Shown here: in pieces, positions 7,682 through 16,005 of the stretch | Layout of the letters: each line of letters begins with the position of its first letter | Position numbering within the stretch: position 1 is the first letter of the stretch | DNA from: an uncultured Eubacterium sp. | GTDB lineage: Bacteria > Bacillota > Clostridia > Oscillospirales > Acutalibacteraceae | NCBI RefSeq assembly: GCF_934525195.1 | Contig: NZ_CAKSZA010000003.1 | Coordinates: 124,001-188,000 of the forward strand | Direction: 5' to 3' | DNA length: 64,000 nucleotides | Notes under the pieces: model-generated | What the model was told of the DNA's origin: nothing | The model's database searches: none | The model's input: the letters and a program-made list of their open reading frames with translations, nothing else | Position numbers and translations under genes: made by a program

Positions 7682-9075
7682 AAATGATTACCAAACGAGG
7701 AATTTTCCTCTGGATTATGTCGCTTGCGTTCGTTGTCGGTCTTGTTTTTATGACCGTTTCACTTGTGCAAAACGGCGACACTTGGGTTATGAAACGCTTT
7801 AATCACCATGTTTACAGCAACGGCGAACTTATCGGCGCAGGCACGATTTATGATAAGGACGGCGACGTTCTTGCCGAAACGAAGGACGGCGACCGTGTTT
7901 ATTCCGATTCTGCCACAACCCGAAAGTCAACGCTCCATGTTGTCGGCGACCCAAAGAACTTTATTTCAACAGGCGTTCAGTCTGTTTATTCCGCAAGGCT
8001 CACGGGATACAGCCTGCTTTTTGGCGTGCATAATATTCAAAAATACGGCAAGGGCAACGACCTCAAACTCACAATTGACCGTGATATTTGCGATGAAGCG
8101 TACAAGGCGCTTGACGGCAGAAAAGGAACTGTCGGAATCGTAAATTACAAAACGGGCGAGATTGTTTGCTCCGTTTCGTCACCGTCGTATGATGTTGAGG
8201 ATGTTCCCGACAACCTCTTGACAAGCGAAAAATACGAGGGCGTTTACATCAACCGCCTTTTGGGTGCTCACTATGTTCCCGGCTCAACTTTCAAGCTTGT
8301 CACAGCAATCTGTGCAATAGAAAATATACCCGATATTTATTCGAGAGAATGGGTGTGCAACGGCGAATATCAGCCTAAAAGCGGTGTCGCAATCAAGTGC
8401 AACGCAAATCACGGCAAGCACATCAATTTTAAGGACGCACTTGCAAAGTCGTGCAACTCTGCATTTGCCCAAATTGCCATTGAACTCGGTCAGGAAAAAC
8501 TTGCAACCACCGCAAAGGAACTCGGTATCGGCTCTGCCGTAACCGTCAGCGGAACGATTGATTCCTATGCAGGACATTTTGACACAACCGATAAAATCAA
8601 ACTCGGTGTTGACGCTCTCGGTTGGACAGGCATCGGTCAGGGTAATACCCGAATTGCGCCGATAACTATGCTCAGAATTGTGTCGGCTGTTGCCAACGGC
8701 GGAAATGCCGTTTCGTTCAATATTGTTGATTCTCTTGCAAATCAGGCAGGCAAGGCGCTCGATTTCACTTTGCCGAGCAATCAGCTTTCCATGATGAATT
8801 CCGATGTTGCGGCAAAACTCAAGGAAATGATGCGCTATAATGTCACAAATCATTATGGCGAAAGCAGATATAAAGGGCTTAATCTCTGTGCAAAATCAGG
8901 CACGGCGCAGATTGACAGCAACGAAAATCACAACATTGCGTGGTTTGTCGGCTTTATGGACGACAGCGAGCATCCGTATGCCTTTGTTGTGGCTATCGAA
9001 AACGGAAATTCAGGCTCACAAACAGCAGGCCCTGTTGCAAAACGAGTCCTCACAAAGCTTGTCGAAACCGATTAA
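7678..9075 (+). CDS. Class B penicillin-binding protein (transpeptidase)
   Basis: A 465-residue protein with an N-terminal membrane anchor (about residues 8-30), a short dimerisation region (GTIYDKDGDVLAET) and a transpeptidase domain. The three active-site motifs are visible: STFK (nucleophilic Ser, about residue 212), SCN and KSGT. It crosslinks peptidoglycan outside the membrane. The size and layout resemble PbpA of actinobacterial FHA-RodA-PbpA clusters more than FtsI. The start at 7678 overlaps the SEDS stop codon (ATGA), with GGAGGT about 12 bases before. An alternative start is the Met two codons on. Confidence 0.93.
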   Translation: MKMITKRGIFLWIMSLAFVVGLVFMTVSLVQNGDTWVMKRFNHHVYSNGELIGAGTIYDKDGDVLAETKDGDRVYSDSATTRKSTLHVVGDPKNFISTGVQSVYSARLTGYSLLFGVHNIQKYGKGNDLKLTIDRDICDEAYKALDGRKGTVGIVNYKTGEIVCSVSSPSYDVEDVPDNLLTSEKYEGVYINRLLGAHYVPGSTFKLVTAICAIENIPDIYSREWVCNGEYQPKSGVAIKCNANHGKHINFKDALAKSCNSAFAQIAIELGQEKLATTAKELGIGSAVTVSGTIDSYAGHFDTTDKIKLGVDALGWTGIGQGNTRIAPITMLRIVSAVANGGNAVSFNIVDSLANQAGKALDFTLPSNQLSMMNSDVAAKLKEMMRYNVTNHYGESRYKGLNLCAKSGTAQIDSNENHNIAWFVGFMDDSEHPYAFVVAIENGNSGSQTAGPVAKRVLTKLVETD

Positions 9076-9155
9076 GGCTCCTCTTGTTGCAAGGGGAGCT
9101 GTCACGAAGTGACTGAGGGGTTAAACAACTTCAACACGAGGCGGTGGGGTTTAAC
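9075..9155. repeat. Mosaic palindromic repeat after the PBP gene
   Basis: A GGCTCC/GGGGAGC-type hairpin, then GTCACGAAGTGAC, then TGAGGGGTT and GGCGGTGGGGTTTAA. It belongs to the same family as 13739, 28241, 33681, 48273 and 62077. The first hairpin could terminate the FHA-SEDS-PBP operon. Confidence 0.6.
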
Positions 9156-9212
9156 CTATTCAATTTAATTCATAACAACCCTGATATTCGCATATAATCC
9201 TTTGGTGATAAT

Positions 9213-9677
9213 ATGCGAATGTTAACTTTTAAACTAAAACCCAAAACTGCGTTCGGTCTGATTCTTCTCCTGACGGGAGTAATCGTAATTCTTGTGACCT
9301 TTGTCGGCAATCATCCGGCAAAACCTGCTTCAAAATTGCAGACGGTTTCGTGCAAAACAGCCGAGGAACGAGTGAATTATATCAATTCTCTTGGCTACAA
9401 AACCGATTCTTGCGAGGAAAGCAAGGAGATAATCATTCCGCAAAAATTCAACGAAGTGTACAATAAATACAACGAAATTCAAAAACAGCAGAATCTCGAT
9501 TTGACCGCCTACAAGGGCAAAACTGCTGTGATGTACACATATCATATTACAAATTACGGCGATAACGACAATGTTATTGCCAATCTGATTGTCCTTGACG
9601 GCGAGCTTATAGGCGCAGATTTGTGCGATACCTCGGCGGATGACGGATTTTTGGTAGCACTCAATGACAAGACTTGA
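9213..9677 (+). CDS. DUF4830-type membrane-anchored protein
   Basis: A 154-residue protein with one N-terminal helix (about residues 12-33) and an extracytoplasmic domain starting with EERVNYINSLGY and ending with GELIGADLCDTSADDGF, which I recognise as the DUF4830 pattern common in Clostridia. Function unknown. Its last 14 nt overlap the start of the pseudouridine synthase gene, so the two are probably cotranscribed. The start at 9213 has only a weak ribosome site (GGTGAT). Confidence 0.65.
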   Translation: MRMLTFKLKPKTAFGLILLLTGVIVILVTFVGNHPAKPASKLQTVSCKTAEERVNYINSLGYKTDSCEESKEIIIPQKFNEVYNKYNEIQKQQNLDLTAYKGKTAVMYTYHITNYGDNDNVIANLIVLDGELIGADLCDTSADDGFLVALNDKT

Positions 9678-10368
9678 CAAAATTTTATCCACACAACTTA
9701 ATATTTCACGCACCGATGCCAAAGCGCTGCTCAAAAAAGGCAGGGTTTCGGTCAACGGCACGGTCACAAAAACGGCAGACACCAAGTGTGCCGACAGCGA
9801 CATTGTCACAGTTGACGGCGAGCAAATTGCGTACTCAAAATTTGTCTATATTATGATGAACAAACCGCAGGGCGTGATTTCCGCTTCCGACGGTAAGGGC
9901 GAAAAAACCGTGGTTGATTTGCTCCCCGATGATATGAAAAGGCGAGGTCTTTTTCCGGCAGGCAGACTTGACAAGGATACAACCGGCTTTGTTTTGCTCA
10001 CGGATGACGGCGAGTTCGCTCATTCGATTTTGTCACCGTCAAAGCATATCGACAAAACCTATGTTGCTCACCTTGACAAGCCGATTACCGCAGAATTGGT
10101 CGAGGATTTCAGGGGTGGAATGACCCTCAACGGCGAAAAATTACTTGAAGCCGAGGTCACCCCGATTGACGGCGATTTGACCGTCTGCAAAGTTGTGCTT
10201 AGGCAGGGTCTGTACCATCAGGTCAAGCGGATGTTCAAAAAGCACGGCATAACCGTCACCGCACTTGACCGTGTAAAAATGGGCAATTTGTCGCTCGATT
10301 CCTCTCTCAAACCGGGCGAAAGTCGATATTTGACCGCCAAAGAGCTTGATTTGATTTGCGGTAAATAG
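9664..10368 (+). CDS. RsuA/RluB-family rRNA pseudouridine synthase
   Basis: A 234-residue protein with an N-terminal S4 RNA-binding domain (about residues 1-50) followed by the pseudouridine synthase domain. The catalytic Asp lies in GRLDKDTTG; MMNKPQGVISA and RQGLYHQVKRM are further family motifs. By size and lack of an extension it is closest to RsuA (16S U516), but RluB/RluE-type specificity cannot be excluded. It overlaps the DUF4830 gene by 14 nt. Confidence 0.9.
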   Translation: MTRLDKILSTQLNISRTDAKALLKKGRVSVNGTVTKTADTKCADSDIVTVDGEQIAYSKFVYIMMNKPQGVISASDGKGEKTVVDLLPDDMKRRGLFPAGRLDKDTTGFVLLTDDGEFAHSILSPSKHIDKTYVAHLDKPITAELVEDFRGGMTLNGEKLLEAEVTPIDGDLTVCKVVLRQGLYHQVKRMFKKHGITVTALDRVKMGNLSLDSSLKPGESRYLTAKELDLICGK

Positions 10369-10460
10369 TGGTTTTTTGCTGTCCAAAACACAATATATTG
10401 TGTTTTATGTAAACTGTTAGTCAAATAGCACAAAATTTATAAAAATATTTGGTAAAAAGG

Positions 10461-10505
10461 TTGCAAATTCGTCAAACCTCTTGTATAATATATACAACAG
10501 GTTTG
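10461..10505 (+). promoter_or_regulatory. Promoter with a 33-bp near-perfect palindrome across the -10 box
   Basis: TTGCAA (10461-10466), 17 bp, TATAAT (10484-10489). Arms at 10473-10487 and 10491-10505 are 15-bp inverted repeats with one mismatch around a 3-bp centre, covering the -10 box and the likely start site. A strong candidate operator, perhaps for autoregulation. Confidence 0.75.
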
Positions 10506-10554
10506 ATATTTTTTTGTGCAGTATTTGAATGTGTTGCACATTGGAGGAGTTTTT

Positions 10555-11640
10555 ATGCCTAATAGATTATTCCAAACGATAATTAATCAAATGCGTGATG
10601 CAACAGACAGAACAATCGGCGTTGTTGACGATACCGGCTCTGTTATTTCGTGCAGTGAACTCGGTCTTATCGGCGAGTCACGCAAGGGCGTTGTTGCAGC
10701 AGGCGTTTTCAGCGGTGCGCATGTTTGTGTTGACACCTGCACATACAAGGCTTTCGGTGATGAAGTTCATCCTGAATATGCTTGTTTTGTTGACGGCACG
10801 GACGAAACCGCACGCCGTTATGTGTCAATCATTGCGGTTGCACTCGACCAAATCAAAAAGAATAATGATGAAAAGTTTGACCGTTCAAACTTCATCAAAA
10901 ATGTAATTCTCGACAATATTCTTCCGGGCGATATCTACATCAAATCCCGTGAGCTTCGCTTCAACAACGATGCTACCAGGGTTGTGTTTATCATCCGAGT
11001 TGCGGAGCACACAGATGTTTCCGTGTTCGATGTTGTGCAAAATTTCTTCCCGGACAAAACAAAGGACTTCGTCATCAGCATCAGCGAAACCGATATTGCG
11101 CTTGTCAAGGAAGTTCGTCCAAATGTTGATTCAAAGGATTTGGAGAAGCTGGCGCAGTCCATTTGCGACACACTCTCAACCGAGTTCTATTGCCAGGCTG
11201 TTGTCGGCATCGGCACTTGCGTAACAGGCATCAAGGACCTTGCAAAATCTTTCAAGGAAGCACAGGTTGCACTTGAAGTTTCCAAGGTTTTCGATAATGA
11301 AAAAACTATCATTAACTATGATAATTTGGGTATCGCCCGTCTTATCTATCAGCTTCCTACCACACTTTGCGAGATGTTCCTCAAGGAAGTGTTTAAAAAG
11401 GGCAGTATCGAGTCGCTCGACCAGGAAACATTGTTCACCATTCAAAAGTTCTTTGACAATAACCTCAATGTTTCCGAAACTTCAAGAAAGCTCTTTGTCC
11501 ACAGAAACACCCTTGTTTACCGTCTTGAAAAAATCAAGAAGCTCACAGGCCTCGATTTGAGAGAGTTTGACGACGCAATCGTGTTCAAAGTAGCACTCAT
11601 GGTTAATAAATATCTTGACTCTACTCCAATAAAGTATTAA
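10555..11640 (+). CDS. CdaR/PucR-type helix-turn-helix regulator
   Basis: A 361-residue cytoplasmic protein. The C-terminal 60 residues form the PucR-type HTH: FDNNLNVSETSRKLFVHRNTLVYRLEKI, then TGLDLREFDDA. The middle (about residues 125-290) looks like the GGDEF-like central domain of CdaR-family regulators. The N-terminal part contains VVDDTGSVISCSELGLIGE, typical of a sugar-diacid or small-ligand sensor. The start at 10555 follows TTGGAGGAG. It is alone in its transcription unit behind a palindromic promoter. The ligand and targets are not evident. Confidence 0.85.
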   Translation: MPNRLFQTIINQMRDATDRTIGVVDDTGSVISCSELGLIGESRKGVVAAGVFSGAHVCVDTCTYKAFGDEVHPEYACFVDGTDETARRYVSIIAVALDQIKKNNDEKFDRSNFIKNVILDNILPGDIYIKSRELRFNNDATRVVFIIRVAEHTDVSVFDVVQNFFPDKTKDFVISISETDIALVKEVRPNVDSKDLEKLAQSICDTLSTEFYCQAVVGIGTCVTGIKDLAKSFKEAQVALEVSKVFDNEKTIINYDNLGIARLIYQLPTTLCEMFLKEVFKKGSIESLDQETLFTIQKFFDNNLNVSETSRKLFVHRNTLVYRLEKIKKLTGLDLREFDDAIVFKVALMVNKYLDSTPIKY

Positions 11641-11668
11641 TATATAATATATACCTATTATATAAACC

Positions 11669-11692
11669 CGTAGGGGCGAACTGTGTTCGCCT
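11669..11692. repeat. REP-like palindrome
   Basis: Same 24-bp unit as 3339-3362. The rest of 11641-11870 is AT-rich and holds a small GACTTTGTC hairpin but no gene. Confidence 0.75.
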
Positions 11693-11876
11693 AATACTAT
11701 GGAATTGTTGGTTTTATATATTTCGGCTATATCCGACTTTGTCGGTTTGGCATATAAATGTAATCGGCTTGATTGAGTCATTCCAAGGTATGTGTATTTT
11801 GTACATAGACAAAGCTAAGCAATTATTGTCCTTTAAATCTTTTTTAATAAAAAAATGATTTTTAGGAAAATTTTTG

Positions 11877-11905
11877 TTGACTTTTTTGTACGCTTATACT
11901 ATACT
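11877..11905 (+). promoter_or_regulatory. Promoter of the abundant secreted protein gene, with a long leader
   Basis: TTGACT (11877-11882), 17 bp, TATACT (11900-11905). The start codon is at 12045, so the transcript has a leader of about 130 nt. The leader contains a GGGAGGTAATAA motif at about 11950 and ends in CAAGGAGGAG before the ATG. Confidence 0.7.
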
Positions 11906-12044
11906 TATGGTGTGATCTAATCAAGAACTTTGGATTGCAATCTGATTTGGGAGGTAATAATTTAAGAATTAACACACTAAAGACTGCAGAACGAGAACAA
12001 TCTGCGAAACAAACAAAAACAAAAATTCAAGGAGGAGTTTTATA

Positions 12045-13637
12045 ATGAAACTTGCAAAGAAAACATTATCAGTTGCACTTGCTGCTGTTATGGCTGCTTC
12101 TTCACTTGCTGGTACAGTTTCAGCTTTCGCTGCACCAAACTTCTATGTACCATCAGAAGCTAAGTATCAGAACGTAACAGTTGGTACAACAACAATTACA
12201 CCAGACGTAAAGTTTGACACAAAGTATGCACAGAAGAAGGCTGACATCACTGATGCTAACAAGAACATGAACAATCAGATCGATCAGACTACTCTTAACA
12301 ACTACTATGCATTCACACCTGCTAAGACCGGTGTTTACACAATCAGCGTAACTTCAACAGCTGTATTCAAGGGTATCGATAAGAGAACATATGATGCTGC
12401 TCCATCATACTTCAACGATGCAGAGAAGAAGGAAGCTGCTACAAAGTATGCAAGCAAAGTTGACGGTCTCTACAAGACTGGCACATGGGCTGAAGCTGAC
12501 AAGCTTACAGCTGCTGATGCACTCGACTCTGTAACAATTTCTGATGTTAAGGGCAAGGATGCTTTCCTTACAACAACAACAGTAACAAGCAAGGACACAT
12601 CAACATCAACTCCAGTTGTATTGTCATACAAGTATGACGCTGCAAAGAAGGCCATTGTAGTTGAGAAGGAAGTTAAGACAACAACAGTTGGCAAGCCTGT
12701 AGCTGTAAATGCTGCATATCTTGTTGCTGGTAAGACATATTACTTCCAGGCTACAGTTAAGAATTTCCTTGAGACTGAAGAAGTTAAGGATTCTAAGGGC
12801 GACGTTTATGTAAACGTTAAGAAGTCTGCTGCAGCTCCATCTGCAAAGCTTACAATCGCTATGGAACAAGGCGAAAAAGTTGATACAACATACACAACAA
12901 CTACTCAGAAGGTTGAAGTACCTTTCGATTTCGTTGGCGGTAATTATGATGCAAAGACAGGCAAGTACTATGTAGAAAAGACTGTTTCTGTTCCTGCAAA
13001 GACAGTTACATATGCTGGTCTCGCAACAACATACACAGTTAAGGATACAGTTGACGGCGTTAAGGTTGAGAAGTTTGTAAACAACTCATCAATCAGAACA
13101 CTTACTCTTGGTAAGTTCGTTAAGACTGTTGAAGGCTGCAACAAGTCTGTTCTTAAGAACGTAACAATCACAAACCCTGATTTCGTTGTTAACTTCGGTG
13201 ACTTCAATGCAGAGGCTAAGCTTGTAGTTCCTGCAAACTCAGTTGCTCACTACACAGCAGTTAAGGCTGGTTATGATGTAACAACAGCTTGCACTCACAA
13301 GTGGGGTGTAACAAAGGCTGCTACAATCTTCGCTGCTGGCGAAAAGAAGTGCTCAGAGTGCGACAAGGTTGAAGCTATCGCTAAGCTTGCATTCGCTCCA
13401 ACAGCTAAGGCTTCTAAGAAGAAGATCGTTGTTAAGGGCAACGCTGGTAAGGTAGCTAAGCTTGCAGTATGGGTTTACAATTCAAACGGTAAGCTCGTAA
13501 AGAAGCAAGTTAAGAAGAACGTTACAAAGAACACAGTTAAGGTTGCTAAGGCTGGTAAGTACACTGTAAAGGTTAAGGCTTACGGCACAAACGGCGCTAA
13601 GACTGCTTCTGTAAAGAAGACTGTAAAGGTAAAGTAA
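12045..13637 (+). CDS. Secreted Thr/Lys-rich cell-surface protein, probably highly expressed
   Basis: A 530-residue protein with a classic signal peptide ending near AFAAP. The body is rich in Thr, Lys, Val and Ala. Near residue 415 there is a C-H-x-W...C-x2-C segment (CTHKW, then KCSEC), a small motif often seen in clostridial surface proteins. The last 75 residues are extremely basic, beta-rich and Lys-rich, perhaps binding wall polymers. Codon use is strikingly uniform (AAG for Lys, ACA for Thr, GCT for Ala), unlike neighbouring genes, as expected for a very highly expressed gene. It has a strong promoter, a perfect ribosome site and a strong terminator. S-layer or matrix function is possible but unproven. 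Confidence 0.75.
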   Translation: MKLAKKTLSVALAAVMAASSLAGTVSAFAAPNFYVPSEAKYQNVTVGTTTITPDVKFDTKYAQKKADITDANKNMNNQIDQTTLNNYYAFTPAKTGVYTISVTSTAVFKGIDKRTYDAAPSYFNDAEKKEAATKYASKVDGLYKTGTWAEADKLTAADALDSVTISDVKGKDAFLTTTTVTSKDTSTSTPVVLSYKYDAAKKAIVVEKEVKTTTVGKPVAVNAAYLVAGKTYYFQATVKNFLETEEVKDSKGDVYVNVKKSAAAPSAKLTIAMEQGEKVDTTYTTTTQKVEVPFDFVGGNYDAKTGKYYVEKTVSVPAKTVTYAGLATTYTVKDTVDGVKVEKFVNNSSIRTLTLGKFVKTVEGCNKSVLKNVTITNPDFVVNFGDFNAEAKLVVPANSVAHYTAVKAGYDVTTACTHKWGVTKAATIFAAGEKKCSECDKVEAIAKLAFAPTAKASKKKIVVKGNAGKVAKLAVWVYNSNGKLVKKQVKKNVTKNTVKVAKAGKYTVKVKAYGTNGAKTASVKKTVKVK

Positions 13638-13683
13638 GTTTTTAGTGTATTTTAAAATTAAATTATTATAGTTCTCAAAGTGG

Positions 13684-13714
13684 CCCGGTACTCTGTTAAA
13701 GAGTACCGGGTTTT
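13684..13714 (+). terminator. Strong intrinsic terminator of the secreted protein gene
   Basis: Perfect 11-bp stem CCCGGTACTCT / AGAGTACCGGG, 5-nt loop, T4 tail. Confidence 0.92.
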
Positions 13715-13738
13715 ACTCTGTCCAAATAAGGAACACAG

Positions 13739-13857
13739 CCTCCCCTTGAAGCAAGGTGATTCCCCCGTTAATCGGGGGAAATGTCTGCAAGGCAGACAAA
13801 AGGGGGCGTCTACGCAGTAAAGGTGGCAACACAAGGTGTTGGCGGTGGGGTTAAATA
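13739..13857. repeat. Mosaic palindromic repeat
   Basis: A series of small hairpins: CCCCCGTTAATCGGGGG, GTCTGCAAGGCAGAC, GTCTACGCAG, CACAAGGTGTTG, then CGGTGGGGTT. The same unit in opposite orientation is at 48335-48444 and 62077-62190. Confidence 0.75.
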
Positions 13858-13860
13858 TAA

Positions 13861-13896
13861 AAAACCCACGGAAGAATCTTCGTTCTTCCGTGGGTT
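13861..13896 (-). terminator. Terminator of the SDR gene
   Basis: Stem CCCACGGAAGAA / TTCTTCCGTGGG with a T-rich tail on the minus strand. Confidence 0.9.
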
Positions 13897-13912
13897 GTAT
13901 TTATTTGTTCAA

Positions 13913-14752
13913 TTAGTCAGAAAATACTTCCTTGAAAATGTCAACATTTGCCATTCTCATAATTGAGCTGAAGAGCTTTGAGCCGTAAACAGGCATAAGG
14001 CGGTTGAAAACGCTCATTGCGTGTGCGTCAAAACCGTGAACCTGCATAGGTGTCTTGTGCTCAATGCCGAACATAATCATTTTAACCATCTTGTCGCAGT
14101 CGGTTGAAATCATATCCATAACCTTTGCGCCGTTGCTCATATCAGCATCGCCCTGACCGGAGAAAATGTCTGTCTTTGTGAAGCCCGGGCAAACAAGACC
14201 AACATACATCTTGCCTTGGAACTCAACACGAAGTGCTTCTGTGAAGCCCTTGAGTGCAGCCTTTGAAGCAGAATACATTGATGTGCCTGCAAGTGTCATA
14301 AGAGCGGCAGATGAGTCAATGTTGATGATAGCCGGTGTGCTTGACTGAAGAAGCATCGGCAACATTGTCTTAACCGAATATACGCAAGAGTAGAAGTTGA
14401 TGTTCATTGCTCTTTCGATTTCTTCATAAGAATATCTGTCAAATCTCTTGAACTTTGGAAGAATACCTGCGTTGTTGATAAGAACATCAACCTTAACGCC
14501 CTTTTCCTGAAGCTCCTCTGCAAATTTTTCCCAATTTTCTTTTGAACTTACATCAAAAAGCTCATAAGAAAACTTCTTTGCATAAGTTTCGCCAAGCTCA
14601 TCAACGAACTTAAGCATTTTCTTTTCGTTTCTTGCCACACCAATAACGGTACAGCCGTGTTTTTTAATAAGAGTTGCGGCAATGCCTGCACCCATACCGC
14701 CTGAAGCGCCGGTAACAACAACAGTCTTGCCTTGAAGCCAACATGTGCTCAT
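13913..14752 (-). CDS. Short-chain dehydrogenase/reductase
   Basis: A 279-residue NAD(P)-dependent oxidoreductase of the classical SDR fold: TGASGGMGAGIA cofactor loop, NNAG motif, Ser of NIDSSAAL and the YSASK catalytic Tyr/Lys. The C-terminal 60 residues (HKTPMQVHGFDAHAMSVFNRLMP onward) extend past the usual core and may contact membranes or lipids. The start at 14752 follows ACGGAGGAAA. It is monocistronic with its own promoter and terminator, and the substrate is not evident. Confidence 0.88.
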   Translation of the reverse strand: MSTCWLQGKTVVVTGASGGMGAGIAATLIKKHGCTVIGVARNEKKMLKFVDELGETYAKKFSYELFDVSSKENWEKFAEELQEKGVKVDVLINNAGILPKFKRFDRYSYEEIERAMNINFYSCVYSVKTMLPMLLQSSTPAIINIDSSAALMTLAGTSMYSASKAALKGFTEALRVEFQGKMYVGLVCPGFTKTDIFSGQGDADMSNGAKVMDMISTDCDKMVKMIMFGIEHKTPMQVHGFDAHAMSVFNRLMPVYGSKLFSSIMRMANVDIFKEVFSD

Positions 14753-14789
14753 ATTTATTTCCTCCGTTAATATATTATCATACTCAATA

Positions 14790-14818
14790 ATAATACACCA
14801 TTTTTTGCTAAAAGTCAA
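14790..14818 (-). promoter_or_regulatory. SDR promoter
   Basis: Minus strand TTGACT (14813-14818), 17 bp, TATTAT (14790-14795). Confidence 0.65.
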
Positions 14819-14832
14819 TTATATTATAAGAT

Positions 14833-14871
14833 AGATTGTTGAGAAAGTTTCAGGAATTTTATCGGCAGTCT
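14833..14871. repeat. Fused ends of the AGACTGTCGATAAA MITE family
   Basis: AGATTGTTGAGAAAG is joined directly to TTCAGGAATTTTATCGGCAG, i.e. the two terminal repeats with no interior. Probably a deletion remnant. Confidence 0.55.
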
Positions 14872-14937
14872 GACATTATAGGTACAATTTTATGTTCATC
14901 AACTTGATATATAATGTATTATAATGTATAATCATAT

Positions 14938-14985
14938 CGTAGGGGCGAACTGTGTTCGCCTATCACGGGATGAACTGTGTTCGCC
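14938..14985. repeat. REP-like palindrome, one full and one partial copy
   Basis: A complete unit (14938-14961) is followed by a second truncated GAACTGTGTTCGCCTAC (14969-14985), an example of tandem growth of the repeat just upstream of the YhaM-like gene. Confidence 0.7.
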
Positions 14986-15030
14986 TACCGAACATATTTT
15001 GATATTAACCAAACGAAAGTGAGATATATT

Positions 15031-15990
15031 ATGAATTTTAACGAACTGCCAAACGGTATGGTTGAGGGCTTTGTGCTCCTCAAAAAATGTGATGAAAAAA
15101 AGACAAAATCAGGCTCAATTTATCTTGATGTCATCATTTGCGACAAAGACGGAGAAATGAGCGGAAAATGGTGGGATTATCAGCCAAACGGCATTTTTTC
15201 ATCAGATATGATTGTCAAAATTCGTGGCAATCTCGAACAATACAACGGCAGGGATCAGTTCAGAATTTCACAGATGCGACCTGCTTCTTCAAATGATAAT
15301 TACAGCCTTGCCGACCTTGTGCCAAGCGCAGAAGTCGGCGGTGCACAGCTTTTTGATATGCTCCACAAAAGGGTTGAGGCTTTTGCAGACAAGGACTTGA
15401 AAGCAATCGTGCTTGCAATTATTGACGACAAAAAGGACAAACTCGTGACCTATCCTGCCGCACTTCGACTTCACCACGCAATCGTCGGCGGTCTTATGTA
15501 CCACACAATGAGCATCGTGCGTATGGCAGAGGAAATCTGCAAAATTTATCCAAACATCAACAAGGATTTGCTTCTTTCGGGCGCAATTCTTCACGATGTC
15601 GCAAAAACTTGGGAGCTTGAAACCGCACAATCGGGACTTGCAAGCGGTTACAGCACCGAGGGTGAACTTATCGGACACCTTGTAAAAGGTGCAATGTATG
15701 TTGAGGAAACCGCTAAAAAACTCGGCATTTCAGGCGAAAAGGTGACTTTGCTTGAGCATATGATTTTGTCGCACCACGGCGTGCCTGAATACGGTGCAGC
15801 AGTTCGCCCGATGTTCCTTGAGGCGGAAATCTTGTCAACTCTTGACTCGCTTGACGCAACGATTTATGAGATTAACAACGCAATTGACGGCGTTGAAAAA
15901 GGCGGTTTTTCGGACAGACAGTGGGCGCTCGACAACAGAAAATTGTATAATCACCATCTCGGCGACCCAAGCCACAAGGTAAATTTCTGA
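15031..15990 (+). CDS. YhaM-like 3'-5' exonuclease (OB fold plus HD domain)
   Basis: A 319-residue protein with an N-terminal OB-fold nucleic-acid-binding domain (about residues 10-95) and an HD phosphohydrolase domain. The metal motifs HHAIVGGLMYH, ILHDVAKTWE and LEHMILSHHG are visible. This matches YhaM/CBF1-type 3'-5' exonucleases active on RNA and single-stranded DNA. The start at 15031 follows a weak GAAAGTGAG site; an in-frame ATG at 14977 lies in a REP element and is less likely. It is followed 15 bp later by prmA. Confidence 0.85.
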   Translation: MNFNELPNGMVEGFVLLKKCDEKKTKSGSIYLDVIICDKDGEMSGKWWDYQPNGIFSSDMIVKIRGNLEQYNGRDQFRISQMRPASSNDNYSLADLVPSAEVGGAQLFDMLHKRVEAFADKDLKAIVLAIIDDKKDKLVTYPAALRLHHAIVGGLMYHTMSIVRMAEEICKIYPNINKDLLLSGAILHDVAKTWELETAQSGLASGYSTEGELIGHLVKGAMYVEETAKKLGISGEKVTLLEHMILSHHGVPEYGAAVRPMFLEAEILSTLDSLDATIYEINNAIDGVEKGGFSDRQWALDNRKLYNHHLGDPSHKVNF

Positions 15991-16005
15991 TTAAAGGAGA
16001 AAATT

